A stretch of DNA of 64,000 bases from positions 310,001 to 374,000 of the forward strand of contig CAWIFR010000001.1 in the NCBI GenBank assembly GCA_963835465.1. The letters run 5' to 3'. Both the position numbers and the translations under genes were made by a program. The stretch is from Bog-756 sp963835465. Its GTDB lineage: Bacteria; Actinomycetota; Acidimicrobiia; Acidimicrobiales; RAAP-2. The notes below the pieces were generated by a model, which saw only the letters and a list, made by a program, of their open reading frames with translations, did not search any database and was not told the DNA's origin. Each line of letters starts with the position of its first letter. The stretch's first letter is position 1. This document shows positions 1 through 8,947 of the stretch, one piece after another.

Positions 1-57
1 TGCTGACGAGAGCAGGACCGGCCAATTCGATGAGACTGGTGGCTAAAATTGGCAATC

Positions 58-1176
58 ATGATCACTCTGGAGCGGGTCTCCAAGTCCTACGGCTCCGACA
101 AGATGGCGGTCGGTGACCTGAGTCTAGAGATTGGGGACGGTGAACTCACTGCTCTCGTGGGCCCCTCCGGCTGTGGGAAGACCACCACACTCCGGATGAT
201 CAACCGACTCATCGAGCCCACGTCCGGGCGCATTCTGATCGATGGCGAGAACGTGCTGACCAAAGACCCCGTGACCATGCGCCGAGGCATCGGATACGTG
301 ATCCAACAGGGTGGCCTATTCCCCCACCGTCGCGTGTTTGACAACATCGCAGTGGTGCCCCGACTGCTCGGCTGGGAGAGCCCCCGCGTCGACCGCCGGG
401 TCAATGAGCTACTCGAACTGGTGGGCCTGGAGCCCGCGTCCTACGGACGTCGCTATCCCCATGAACTATCTGGAGGAGAACGGCAACGCGTCGGAGTAGC
501 CCGGGCCTTGGGAGCGGACCCGCCCGTCCTGCTCATGGATGAGCCATTCGGTGCGGTGGACCCGGTCACGCGACAACGCCTGCAGAACCAATTCTTGGAT
601 CTACAGAAAGAGCTCGAGAAGTCCATCGTGTTCGTGACTCACGACATCGAGGAGGCGGCCAAGCTCGCGGATCGGATCGCGGTCCTGTCCAAGGGCGGGG
701 TCCTTGAGCAGTACGACACCCCGGCTGAGATCCTCGGACGTCCGGGCACACCCTTCGTAGCTGACTTCGTGGGCACCGATCGCGGCGTACGACGGCTGGC
801 CGTGGTCGACATCGAGGTTGGAGACCTGGCACAGCCTCCGTTGACCTCCCCGTCGTCCACCATGGACGCGGCCCGCAGATCGGACAGCGATGACGGGGCG
901 AAGACCGCCGTCGTCGTGAGTGCTGACGGGGTTCTGGTGGGGTGGGTTCCCCTGGGAGGAACAGAGGGCGGGTTGGCCGGCGACCACGTGGAGCCTTTCG
1001 CAGCCCAGGTGCCACTCGGCACGACCCTCCGAGCAGCCCTGGGGGAGATGCTCCTCCATGACATGCGATGGTTGCCGGTGGTCGATGAGGACGGTCGCTA
1101 CCTCGGCGTTCTTACCCCCAACCGCCTCCACGCGGCCATGCGCCGCTCAGTCGGAGGAACGGCCGTTGAGTCGTAG
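58..1176 (+). CDS. ABC transporter ATP-binding protein, osmoprotectant (OpuCA/ProV) type
   Basis: ATPase subunit of an importer of the glycine betaine/choline/carnitine class, acting on the cytoplasmic face of the membrane. Seen: Walker A GPSGCGKTTT near residue 35, signature LSGGERQRVGVARAL near 137, Walker B LLMDEPFGAVD near 160, and the H-loop in VTHDIEEA. The last ~90 residues look like a CBS-type regulatory domain (MRWLPVVDEDGRYLGVL), as in OpuCA, where it senses ionic strength. An in-frame TTG lies at 49, but the ATG at 58 gives the usual N-terminus (MITLERVSKSYG). The permease and binding-protein genes are not in the window and may lie before base 1. The substrate is inferred from family only. 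Confidence 0.85.
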   Translation: MITLERVSKSYGSDKMAVGDLSLEIGDGELTALVGPSGCGKTTTLRMINRLIEPTSGRILIDGENVLTKDPVTMRRGIGYVIQQGGLFPHRRVFDNIAVVPRLLGWESPRVDRRVNELLELVGLEPASYGRRYPHELSGGERQRVGVARALGADPPVLLMDEPFGAVDPVTRQRLQNQFLDLQKELEKSIVFVTHDIEEAAKLADRIAVLSKGGVLEQYDTPAEILGRPGTPFVADFVGTDRGVRRLAVVDIEVGDLAQPPLTSPSSTMDAARRSDSDDGAKTAVVVSADGVLVGWVPLGGTEGGLAGDHVEPFAAQVPLGTTLRAALGEMLLHDMRWLPVVDEDGRYLGVLTPNRLHAAMRRSVGGTAVES

Positions 1177-2555
1177 CGGCGACCCACGCCGCTCCCGTCA
1201 AGGTCTCGAAGCAGGCGTGGGTGATGGCGGCGAGGGCCGAAGTTGGGGAGGTCCCCGCTTAGTACGGCGATGACCCCGAGTCCGGCAAACAGGGCCAGGA
1301 ACGGCATGATGGGAACCCGATAGCGCGAGTAGGCGCCGAAAGCCGATGAGATGGCTACCAGGTAGACGATCACAATGAGCGGCAAGGCACAGCTCCGTAG
1401 GCGACGCGACCTCCAGGCGGAGAAGAGTCCGATTGCAGCCAGAACATAGAGCGCCACGAGGTACACGATCCCGTAGGCCCTGAGAAGATCGGTTGCTCGA
1501 CCGGCGGTGGCCGGTTTGAACTCATCGCTACCGGGTCCGAACATGATCCTTCCACCACCCTTCGCTGCCTCCTTGGCAAAGCCAGTCGCATGCGCCCGGA
1601 TCACGCTGACACCCAGCGACTGCTCTGCCCTGTCAATCTGAGCCGGGCTGGCATGAAGGGGTAGTTTGGCCTGCAATTCCTCGGTCATCTCCTTCTGTGC
1701 CTCAACGAGCGGTATGCCCCTACTCTCCGCCAGCGCACCGGCCGCTCCGAGATACAGGATGTTGTATCCCTGGGCCGTACTGATCGTCGCCACGCCACCG
1801 ATGGTGTCGTTACGAATCGCCCAGGAACCGGCCAACGCTCCGAAGCCGATCAGAAATGACAAGGCGACCACTGCAGCCTTCCGTGCGTGCCTGCGTTCCA
1901 GGACCAGGTAGCCAACCACAAGGGCCACCGAAAGGTACACAGACACGGGTCGCGTGAGGGTGGCCAGCCCAAGGAGGGCACCGGCGGCCAGACCGCGCCC
2001 CCATCGATTGTCGTGAGGTCGCCAGAAGAGGAGCACCGAACCCACCAGGAGAATCGTGAAGAGCACCTCGGTGAGCACCAGGGAGCTGTACACGATGGAT
2101 AGGGGGTCAACGGCGAGGACGGCGGCCGCCCCTAGGGCCGCAGGCCGACCGAACAGTGAGAGACCCAGCCTGTACGTCAGGTAGACGACGCCGACCCCCA
2201 ACACGACCTGCAGGACCATCGGTCCCACCAGGTGACTGTCCGTTAGGGACTCGGTTGCCGTGAGGTACAAGGGATACACCGGCGTGCGGAGCAACCCGAG
2301 TCCGAAGTGGGGGTCCGACGATGACACGAAGGCATGCAGGCCTCCGGCGAGCGTCAGGTAGCCGCGGCTGTCAGGCGCGAGGAAGCGTGAAGGTTGAGCG
2401 GAGCGGACCAGAAGCACTGCCAACCGCAGGATCGCCGCCACCCCCAGGATCACGAGCAGAGGGAAGCGGGGGCCTCGACGGAATCTGGGGTGCGGCGTCG
2501 AACGGGATTCCTCAGGGGATGGCCTCTGCCCTTCTTCGCCACTGACAACCACCAT
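1098..2555 (-). CDS. GT-C superfamily membrane glycosyltransferase (ArnT/PMT-like, GT39 type)
   Basis: Probable polyprenyl-phosphate-sugar-dependent glycosyltransferase of the GT-C fold. It has many hydrophobic segments from residue ~30 onward. The first extracytoplasmic loop carries FLAPDSRGY, where the acidic residue of the GT-C active site is expected, and TEVLFTILL and YSRYRVPIMPF are typical of ArnT/PMT-like proteins. The acceptor and sugar cannot be read from sequence. The last ~40 residues are basic and overlap the 3' end of the convergent ABC ATPase gene by 79 bp, so the true C-terminus may be shorter or a frame error may hide an earlier stop. Confidence 0.7.
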   Translation of the reverse strand: MVVVSGEEGQRPSPEESRSTPHPRFRRGPRFPLLVILGVAAILRLAVLLVRSAQPSRFLAPDSRGYLTLAGGLHAFVSSSDPHFGLGLLRTPVYPLYLTATESLTDSHLVGPMVLQVVLGVGVVYLTYRLGLSLFGRPAALGAAAVLAVDPLSIVYSSLVLTEVLFTILLVGSVLLFWRPHDNRWGRGLAAGALLGLATLTRPVSVYLSVALVVGYLVLERRHARKAAVVALSFLIGFGALAGSWAIRNDTIGGVATISTAQGYNILYLGAAGALAESRGIPLVEAQKEMTEELQAKLPLHASPAQIDRAEQSLGVSVIRAHATGFAKEAAKGGGRIMFGPGSDEFKPATAGRATDLLRAYGIVYLVALYVLAAIGLFSAWRSRRLRSCALPLIVIVYLVAISSAFGAYSRYRVPIMPFLALFAGLGVIAVLSGDLPNFGPRRHHPRLLRDLDGSGVGRRYDSTAVPPTERRMAAWRRLGVRTPR

Positions 2556-3397
2556 GCAAAGCCCCTTACACCGGCCAACTCAACCGTCCGCCGGAACGCA
2601 GGATGACAGTTCTATTGGCCGTCCACGGGGTGGGTCAAGGGGGAGGGCCCATGACAAGGCGCGATGCATGGGCTCTGGCGTCGCCCCATGGGCTCCGATT
2701 GAAGAGTGCCTCGCGGGCCGCCTTGGCCACGACCTAGAGCAGGGATACGGGGCTGGAACTCGCCTCTACGGCGCCGACCGGTGGACAGAAGAAGCCCCCT
2801 CAGGGAGAACCGTAGAGGTCAGTGAGGAAGTGGACGTCGTCCTAACCACGCTCGACTCGCGAGGCCGACAGCTCCATGGCCGGCGGGTAGCGGTGCGATG
2901 CGGCAACAACGCTCGGATGGTCGGCTTCGAAGACCCCGATGCGTCGTGAACCGCAACCAGGCACGAACGCCTTCAGCCACCGTTCAGCCAGTCCTCTTCG
3001 AGCTGCAGACGTTGGGCGCCGCGTGCGGTCGTCTTCCGGACTTCCACCCCGGGCCCGAACATGTCATTCAGACCGACGGTCGCCCTCCGCGTAGCCGAGA
3101 GCCATGGCCGCCCCGCCGACCCCCGAACACCTCACCCCGGACCCGACAGCACCCACCCGTTCGTCAAGAATGACGGAACTTGTCCCATGGGCGAAGTCGT
3201 CACCGCCGGCCCTGGCCCGTGCCTAGCCATACTGCTTGATCGCGAGGAGCAACTCGCAGCGCTGCGACAACTTTGGGTTGCTCCCGGGATAGGCCGCACC
3301 GAGATGGGACCGGCCACGGACGCCGACAGGAAGGGAACCGCAGTGTCAAGGCGACTGCATCACCGTCGGCATCCGGGGCCGATTGGTCCCTCGGAGC
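2556..3397. other. gene-poor interval
   Basis: No open frame here looks like a real gene: frames on both strands are short, rich in Arg/Pro and without recognisable motifs. The stretch carries copy A of a diverged ~75-bp repeat (2662-2735). A short minus-strand frame around 2970-3060 (MFGPGVEVRKTTARG...) has coding-like composition but only about 29 residues, so it may be a gene remnant. Confidence 0.5.
2662..2735 (+). repeat. dispersed repeat, copy A
   Basis: About 74 bp aligning to 15665-15741 in the same orientation, with roughly 85% identical bases by hand alignment and one 3-base gap. The shared core includes TCGCCCCATG and CCTTGGCCAC. On the minus strand both copies can be read as VVAKAAR-x-ALF followed by a WGD motif, suggesting the 3' end of a coding sequence was duplicated. 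The two copies bracket the peptide-synthetase region. Confidence 0.6.
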
Positions 3398-3838
3398 TCA
3401 CGCTGACAGTTGCTGGCGATCAGCCTTCTCGGTAACTTCGATACGACGAGGCTTTGCATGCTCTGCCACAGGGATGACAAGCGTCAGGACGCCCGCCTCG
3501 TACTCTGCCCGGATGTTCTCCGAGTCCAGATTGGTCCCCAGGAACACCTGTCGGACGAATGTCCCGTAGGGACGTTCGGCGATCACCGACTCCACTCCAT
3601 CCGATGCTGGAGGGGCCGACCGCTCGGCCTTGATCGTGAGGACATTGTCCTCAACGGTCAGTTCGACGCCGTCGGCCGCGACGCCGGGGAGATCCAGTCG
3701 GATGAGAAAGGAGTCGTCCTTCCGGTAGGCGTCCATCGGCATGGTCAGGGGTCGGTGGCCGTTCACCGGTTGCCCTCCCCACAGCTGCTGGAACAGCCGA
3801 TCAACGTCCCTGAATGGATCACTACGCACAAGAGCCAT
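3398..3838 (-). CDS. Hsp20 family small heat-shock protein
   Basis: Alpha-crystallin-type ATP-independent chaperone of the cytoplasm. Seen: N-terminal MALVRSDPFRDVDRLFQQLW, then an alpha-crystallin domain with LIRLDLPGV, LTVEDNVLTIKAERS, FVRQVFLG and the closing AGVLTLVIPV motif, followed by a short tail. The start is taken at ATG 3838 because a strong AGGAGG lies at 3847-3852 with an 8-base gap. ATG 3844 and GTG 3847 are in frame but too close to or inside the ribosome-binding site. A CIRCE inverted repeat lies about 70 bp upstream, so HrcA repression is predicted. It is divergent from the GntR gene. Confidence 0.93.
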   Translation of the reverse strand: MALVRSDPFRDVDRLFQQLWGGQPVNGHRPLTMPMDAYRKDDSFLIRLDLPGVAADGVELTVEDNVLTIKAERSAPPASDGVESVIAERPYGTFVRQVFLGTNLDSENIRAEYEAGVLTLVIPVAEHAKPRRIEVTEKADRQQLSA

Positions 3839-3907
3839 GATCATCACCTCCTACGAGCAAGACTTGGTTAGCTCTCGCGCCGCCATGTGGCGGTGACAAC
3901 TGAATTA

Positions 3908-3934
3908 TTAGCACTCTCGACTCACGAGTGCTAG
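3908..3934. promoter_or_regulatory. CIRCE element (HrcA operator) upstream of hsp20
   Basis: TTAGCACTC, nine-base spacer, GAGTGCTAG. This matches the CIRCE consensus TTAGCACTC-N9-GAGTGCTAA at 17 of 18 arm positions; only the last base differs. CIRCE is the operator of the heat-shock repressor HrcA and is usually found before groES/groEL or dnaK. It sits in the divergent interval, 70 bp from the hsp20 start codon and about 150 bp from the GntR start, so it most naturally controls hsp20. Confidence 0.9.
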
Positions 3935-4020
3935 CGAATCGTGGAACATTTTTCTGGAGGTGCCGGGACCCCCTCATCCGCCGAGCGCGGATGACACATC
4001 GACCGTGACCGACCCGCATG

Positions 4021-4074
4021 AGTGGGACAGGCCGTGGTGGTCCCACTGTGGACTTTCCGGCGCGATAGATCTAT
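4021..4074. promoter_or_regulatory. paired inverted repeats before the GntR gene
   Basis: Two dyads lie just upstream of the regulator start. The first is AGTGGGAC (4021-4028) paired with GTCCCACT (4040-4047), an 8-bp perfect inverted repeat with an 11-base spacer. The second is the 10-bp palindrome ATAGATCTAT at 4065-4074, 13 bp before the ATG at 4088. YtrA-type GntR proteins commonly bind dyads in their own promoter, so these are candidate autoregulatory operators. Confidence 0.45.
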
Positions 4075-4087
4075 AACCACTAGTACC

Positions 4088-4465
4088 ATGTTGACCGTCG
4101 AAGTGGACCGCACACAATCCACGCCCTTGCATGATCAGGTGGCGTCCGAAATCCGCCGGGCGATCGCCGAAGGTGAGGCTGGCCCCGGTGAGCGCCTACC
4201 GTTGGCCAAGGATCTGGCTGCCGTCCTGGGCGTGAACAAGAACACCGTCCTGCGTGCGCTCCACATCCTGCGGGAGGAGGGACTCCTCGACTTTCAACGG
4301 GGGCGGGACATCACCGTGACAGGGTCAGTTCAGCGAGGTGCGGTCATTCACCGGATTCGAGATCTCATCGACTACTGCCGCACCCAGGGCTATCGCCGAG
4401 ATGAAGTCATTCGCATGATCGAGGGACTCCCCGTGAGGCCTGCCGGAGCCAGGATCATCGCATGA
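4088..4465 (+). CDS. GntR-family transcriptional regulator, YtrA-like
   Basis: DNA-binding repressor of 125 residues. Seen: the GntR winged-helix signature TPLHDQVASEIRRAIAEG near residue 12, GPGERLPLAKDLAAVLGVNKNTVLRALHIL as the helix-turn-helix, and EEGLLDFQRGRDITV as the wing. The effector domain is short (~50 residues, all-helical), as in the YtrA subfamily, not the FadR or HutC subfamilies. ATG 4088 is preferred because the conserved N-terminus begins there. The stop overlaps the next gene's start (ATGA), so the two are translationally coupled. YtrA genes usually precede ABC transporters; here the partner is a membrane-anchored protein. Confidence 0.88.
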   Translation: MLTVEVDRTQSTPLHDQVASEIRRAIAEGEAGPGERLPLAKDLAAVLGVNKNTVLRALHILREEGLLDFQRGRDITVTGSVQRGAVIHRIRDLIDYCRTQGYRRDEVIRMIEGLPVRPAGARIIA

Positions 4466-5498
4466 CGTCATTGCTGGACTCTCCCACCGCGGCGGACGCA
4501 CAGAGAGCGCAGCTCCTGTTCAGGGAGGCCCGTCAACGTAGGCGGCGCCTGCGCATCATTTGGATCGCGATCGTGACGGCCGTGGGTGTTTCCCTCGTTG
4601 GCCTTGGCCTCGCGTTCCATTTCTGGTCCAACTCGGTCGCAAGATGTACTCAACCGAGGCAATACCGCGTGGCTCTACTCTGGGGGCATCGACAGTGCGC
4701 CTACCGACCTGGGCCCATCGGACGGAGTGTTCAGAGGTCCCAGCAGTACCGAAGCGTGGATTTGGTCACAACCTTGTCAACCGATCATCGGGTGCACGAA
4801 CTACCTCGCAGCCCAGATGGGAAGCGTTCAGTTGATCAGCAGCGCGGGCAGGACGATCGGAGAGCCTGTGTCATTGCCGGGCGATGCCGGGTGGTATCCG
4901 ACCGGTCTCGCGGGAACCGCTGGCATTGTGCTTTCTCAACTTCCGACCTACGGCAATCACGGCGATGACGAGGAGATCTGGAATCCGTTGACCAACCATA
5001 TAGTCCGAGTGCCTCCACATGCCTTTGTCATCGGCGCAAACGGCAACCAAATCGTTTGGCAGGTGGCGGCTCCGAACTGCGCCGCCGGATGTTCTGCGCA
5101 CCTGCTCAATGTCCGAACCGGGTCCGAGCGAACGGTGCGGCTCCCTCCTGGAGCCACGGCAACAGGCGACGCCGCGATCTCACCCGATGGCTCCACGATT
5201 GCCATTACCGCGGCTCTGGGTTAGCACGTCTCGCATCCCCAACCCCCAGGCGGTCCTCTCAATCCAACCCGGCCAGCGGGTTGCCAGGGTGGTAGCGGGC
5301 TCGGAACAGTCGACCAATCCCAACCTGGGTCCAATGGCCCTCACCTGGTCGACCAACGGTTGGTTGTTCTTCACTGTTGGGACTACGACTGTTCACGCCT
5401 GGAGACCTGGTGAGAGTCGGGTACGAGTTCTTCCCAAGTTGAGGCTCCCCATGATCACACAGCTTGTCAATGAGGACCCGTCGCTGATCGCTATGTGA
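4462..5498 (+). CDS. membrane-anchored extracytoplasmic protein, possible beta-propeller (frame-disrupted)
   Basis: Not assigned to a named family. Seen: a basic N-terminus with ARQRRRRLRI, one transmembrane helix at about residues 30-52 (IIWIAIVTAVGVSLVGLGLAF), then an extracytoplasmic region with repeated beta-strand-like units and the TolB/WD40-like phrase AISPDGSTIAIT. The reading frame changes twice: near 4645, where the continuation is QDVLNRGNTAWLYSGG, and near 5220, where it is NPQAVLSIQPGQRVARVV. Joined, the product is about 345 residues. The ATGA overlap with the GntR gene suggests one operon and that the regulator controls this protein. Either a recent pseudogene or two sequencing indels would explain the breaks. 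Confidence 0.5.
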
Positions 5499-5840
5499 TC
5501 AAAAAAAGACAGAAGATCACTGGCGTCAATGGCATTTGCCCAGGGGTCTCCATCGGCGATCTCCGCGCCGAGATACCGGCAAGCGGGTCAGAAGTTCGGC
5601 GACCTACTCGAATTTGGGGAGATGGATACGACACAGTGGCCTCTGACCCCCGAAAGTTCCTGACCCTATTCCCGAAAAGTCAGCATGCGCCTGAGGGGTA
5701 AGTGGCTTGGAATGCAAGACGTCTATTTGCTTAGTCGATGCCGCGAGGCACATTCCCGAATCATCAATCAATTAGCGGTGGCGGCTCCAGATAGCATCTG
5801 CGATACTCCACGTTGACGGTAAGTACAGCGGGGGCGGAAG
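5499..5840. other. intergenic region before the NRPS operon
   Basis: No gene is seen. It should contain the promoter of the peptide-synthetase operon. TTGACG at about 5811 resembles a -35 hexamer but is too close to the start codon to be convincing. An imperfect hairpin around 5496-5526 (GTGATC...GATCAC) has its A-run inside the loop and is not a normal terminator. Confidence 0.4.
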
Positions 5841-7691
5841 TTGCAGAAGAGAGCAGTGGCGGATTCAGTCGAGCGGACGGGGCCAATCCATCGATGGGTA
5901 CGCGAGGTCGCGGCGATGAACCCAGCCCTCGCCGCGGTGAGCGACAATACCGACTCGCTGAACTACGCCGACCTCGAAAAGCGAGCTAACACTCTCGCGC
6001 ATCATTTGCGAGTCCTCGGAGTGAAGCCAGGGACTCGCGTCGGTCTCTGTCACGAGCGATCGACTGTATCCGTCGTGGGTGCTCTTGCAACTCTGAAGGC
6101 GGGCGGAGCATACGTCGGTCTTGATCCCGCCTATCCCGAGGCGCGTCTCGCCCACATGCTCCGCGACGCCGAGGCGCCAGTGGTCCTCACCCAGACTTCG
6201 GAGATTGCTCGCTTCGGTTCCCTCGATATAGGCGTCATTGACCTCGATTCCTTCGAGCCAGAATCAGAATACGCCAGTCAGCCGCCGGACGATTTCGCGA
6301 CCATCGACGACGTGGCCTATGTCATCTACACCTCAGGTTCCACTGGCGAACCCAAAGGGGTCGAGGTTTCGCATCGGAGCCTGCTGAACCTGGTCAACTG
6401 GCACCACGTCGCCTTCGCAGTCAACGAGAGCGATCGTGCCTCAGTGTTAGCCAGCCCCGCCTTCGACGCGTCGGTATGGGAGGTTTGGCCGTACCTTACG
6501 GCTGGTGCGAGTCTTCACGTGCCCGACATCGTTGGGTCGGATCCGCGCTCGCTGCGAGATTGGCTGCTGGATACCGGTATCACGATCACGTTTGTACCGA
6601 CACCGATGGCCGAACGTCTGCTCGAGCTGAGCTGGCCCGGCGACTGCGAATTGCGGTTCATGCTGACCGGTGGCGACGTTCTCCACCGGCGCCCATCTCC
6701 ACAGTTGCCGTTCGCTCTGATCAACAACTACGGCGTAACAGAGGCGACTGTGGTATCGACATCAGGCGTCGTCTCACCAGACTCGGATTCCGGAGTTGCA
6801 CCCAGCATTGGTCGTGCGATTACCGGCGTCCATCTCCTCGTACTTGACGAACACGGTCAGCCGGTCGAAGAGGGGAAAGCCGGTGAGCTGGTCATTGGCG
6901 GCGAGGGAGTGGCGGAGGGCTACCTCAACCGTCCGATGGCAACTGCTGCCCAGTTTGAGGACAACGCGCTCTCTTCTGGGGGTGGGACTCGTCTCTACCG
7001 GACCGGTGACCTCGTCCGGGTTGGACTCGACGGCGAACTGCATTTCCTCGGTCGGCTTGACTCCCAGGTTCAGATCCGTGGACAGAGGGTCGAGCTCGGC
7101 GAGGTTGCAGCCGCGCTGGCAACCCACCCCGAGGTGAAGCAATCCGTAGTACTCGCTCACGAGGACGGCCACGGCGATCTCCGACTCGTCGCCTATGTGG
7201 TCACGAGCAATGATGTCATCCCTGCTAATGGTGCGCTGCAACGTCACCTTGCGACCTGGCTACCGTCGTACATGATCCCGACGACCTTCATCCAGGTCGA
7301 TACATTGCCGGTCACGGGAAACGGGAAGGTCGACCGCAGCGCGCTCGCATCGCCTTGGGATCAGCGCCTGGACGGCGAAGCGCGACGGCCCAAAGCCGAC
7401 AGCGATACACCCGATTCCGTTGAAGATGTCATCATCGCGATCCTCAAGGAGCTGCTGGAACTCGATTCCCTGAGTGGGACCGACAACTTCTTCGAACTTG
7501 GAGGTCACTCGCTGATGGGAGCGCAAGTTGTCGCCCGACTCGAAAGCATCTTCGACCTCGAGGTTGACCTCCTCACCATCTTTGACCATCCCACCGCGGC
7601 TGGAATAGCGGCCGTCATCGAGCAAGATCTCAAGGATGGCGAGGGCAACGAACGCTATTGCTCGGGAGTACCCGAGGGTCCATCGGAGTAA
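5841..7691 (+). CDS. NRPS didomain A-PCP, predicted leucine-activating
   Basis: Stand-alone adenylation-thiolation loading enzyme of 616 residues with no condensation domain. Seen: A3 YTSGSTGEPKG near residue 162, A4 FDASVWE near 208, A5 NNYGVTEATV (P of YGPTE replaced by V), A7 YRTGDL, A8 around GQRVELGEV, A10 GNGKVDR. The PCP has FFELGGHSL with the phosphopantetheine Ser at about 557 (codon 7509). The ten specificity residues align to GrsA as D-A-W-F-L-G-N-V-V-K, which is the classical Leu code. The start codon is uncertain: TTG 5841 or GTG 5856. The next gene begins 3 bp after the stop. It likely loads Leu on its PCP as the substrate of the adjacent P450 and as donor for the second synthetase. 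No MbtH-like gene is seen in the window. Confidence 0.92.
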   Translation: MQKRAVADSVERTGPIHRWVREVAAMNPALAAVSDNTDSLNYADLEKRANTLAHHLRVLGVKPGTRVGLCHERSTVSVVGALATLKAGGAYVGLDPAYPEARLAHMLRDAEAPVVLTQTSEIARFGSLDIGVIDLDSFEPESEYASQPPDDFATIDDVAYVIYTSGSTGEPKGVEVSHRSLLNLVNWHHVAFAVNESDRASVLASPAFDASVWEVWPYLTAGASLHVPDIVGSDPRSLRDWLLDTGITITFVPTPMAERLLELSWPGDCELRFMLTGGDVLHRRPSPQLPFALINNYGVTEATVVSTSGVVSPDSDSGVAPSIGRAITGVHLLVLDEHGQPVEEGKAGELVIGGEGVAEGYLNRPMATAAQFEDNALSSGGGTRLYRTGDLVRVGLDGELHFLGRLDSQVQIRGQRVELGEVAAALATHPEVKQSVVLAHEDGHGDLRLVAYVVTSNDVIPANGALQRHLATWLPSYMIPTTFIQVDTLPVTGNGKVDRSALASPWDQRLDGEARRPKADSDTPDSVEDVIIAILKELLELDSLSGTDNFFELGGHSLMGAQVVARLESIFDLEVDLLTIFDHPTAAGIAAVIEQDLKDGEGNERYCSGVPEGPSE

Positions 7692-7693
7692 AC

Positions 7694-8947
7694 ATGCCCG
7701 CACGATTCGAGGGTGTGTCCCCGGGGACGACACGTCGGCTGGGCCTCTACCAGCTCCTCGACCCGTCTATCGCGGCCAATCCATATCCCCTCTACCACCG
7801 ACTCCGAGACGATGAGCCAGTACTTTGGGACCCGTTTCTCCATGCTTGGGTCGTAACCCGCTACGAGGATGTGATGGCGGTACTCCATCGGTACTCGGCC
7901 GACAGGACGCCGTCGGCCGACCAACTCGATGCTCTCGGCCTAGATGCGCTGGCCCCTGTCGCCCACGTCATGGTCCGCCAGATGCTCTACCTGGACCCAC
8001 CGCAGCACACTCGGGTGCGGGCGCTAGCGGCAAAGGGCTTCACGCCCCGACGCGTAGAAGTACTGCGCGACCACATTGCGGAGATCATCTGCCACCTACT
8101 CGACGGAGTGGAGACACTAGGGGTGATGGATGTAATTGCGGATTTGGCGCTTCCATTACCAGCAATCGTGTCGGCGGAGATGCTGGGCCTGCCAAGTGAC
8201 GACTGGCCTCAACTGAGCAGCTGGACACGCTCCTTCTCCGAACTGCTCGGCAACTTTCAGTTCAACCCCGTTCGTGCCCTCACCGTGCGTGGGGCAGTAG
8301 ACGATATGACCGCCTACTTTCGACAGGCGATCCGTAGTCAGTCCCGCCACTCGCGAGAGGGGTTGCTGCAGGCGCTCGCAACCGCCGAGGTCGACGGCGA
8401 CCGCTTCGACGAGGATGAGGTCATCGCCAACGCAATCATTACTTTGGTGGGTGGACTCGAAACAACGACCAACTTGATCGGAAATGGCTTGCTAGCTCTT
8501 CTCCTGCATCCCGAGCAATGGCAGCGTCTCCGTTCGGAACCAACTCTCATCTCGACTGCGATAGAAGAACTACTCAGATTCGAGAGCCCCATCCAGCACA
8601 CCGCTCGGATCGCTCCTTACGACGACGTGTTGGGAGGTTGCCAGATTAAGAGGGGTCAGGCAGTGATTGCAGTACTCGCTGCTGCCAACCGTGACCCGCA
8701 GCGCTTCCACGACCCGGACCGGCTCAATATCCGACGCGCCGACAACCGTCACCTCGCCTTCGGCTGGGCGACCCATCATTGCTTTGGAGCGCCGTTAGCC
8801 CGCCTTCAAGGCAAGTTGGCGTTCGCTGCCCTCATCGAGCGAATGGGATCGGCCCGGCTGATTGAGTCAGTTCGGTGGCGGGGGAACGTCGGGGCCTTCC
8901 GTGGCCTCGAGTCGCTCCCTATCGCGTTCGGAGAGCATCCGAGATGA
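7694..8947 (+). CDS. cytochrome P450, candidate hydroxylase of PCP-bound amino acid
   Basis: Class I soluble bacterial P450 of 417 residues. Seen: I-helix GGLETTT, ExxR as EELLRFESPIQH, and the heme-binding loop FGWATHHCFGAPLARLQ with the ligand Cys. The usual FGxGxH is FGWATH, so the second Gly is Ala. The start at ATG 7694 lies 3 bp after the upstream stop, and the stop overlaps the next start (ATGA), so it is cotranslated between the two synthetases. A P450 encoded next to an A-PCP didomain is the arrangement of NovH/NovI-type systems, where the P450 beta-hydroxylates an aminoacyl-PCP. P450sky shows that PCP-bound Leu can be a substrate. Beta-hydroxylation of Leu is inference. Redox partners are not in the window. 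Confidence 0.9.
   Translation: MPARFEGVSPGTTRRLGLYQLLDPSIAANPYPLYHRLRDDEPVLWDPFLHAWVVTRYEDVMAVLHRYSADRTPSADQLDALGLDALAPVAHVMVRQMLYLDPPQHTRVRALAAKGFTPRRVEVLRDHIAEIICHLLDGVETLGVMDVIADLALPLPAIVSAEMLGLPSDDWPQLSSWTRSFSELLGNFQFNPVRALTVRGAVDDMTAYFRQAIRSQSRHSREGLLQALATAEVDGDRFDEDEVIANAIITLVGGLETTTNLIGNGLLALLLHPEQWQRLRSEPTLISTAIEELLRFESPIQHTARIAPYDDVLGGCQIKRGQAVIAVLAAANRDPQRFHDPDRLNIRRADNRHLAFGWATHHCFGAPLARLQGKLAFAALIERMGSARLIESVRWRGNVGAFRGLESLPIAFGEHPR

Noticed and set aside
2898..3435. Plus-strand ORFs in the gene-poor interval
   Set aside because: They are Pro/Arg/His-rich with no ribosome-binding site or recognisable domain, typical of chance frames in GC-rich DNA.
5496..5526. GTGATC...GATCAC hairpin after the propeller-like gene as a terminator
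   Set aside because: The A-rich run is in the loop, not after the stem, and the spacing is 18 bases; no U-tract follows.
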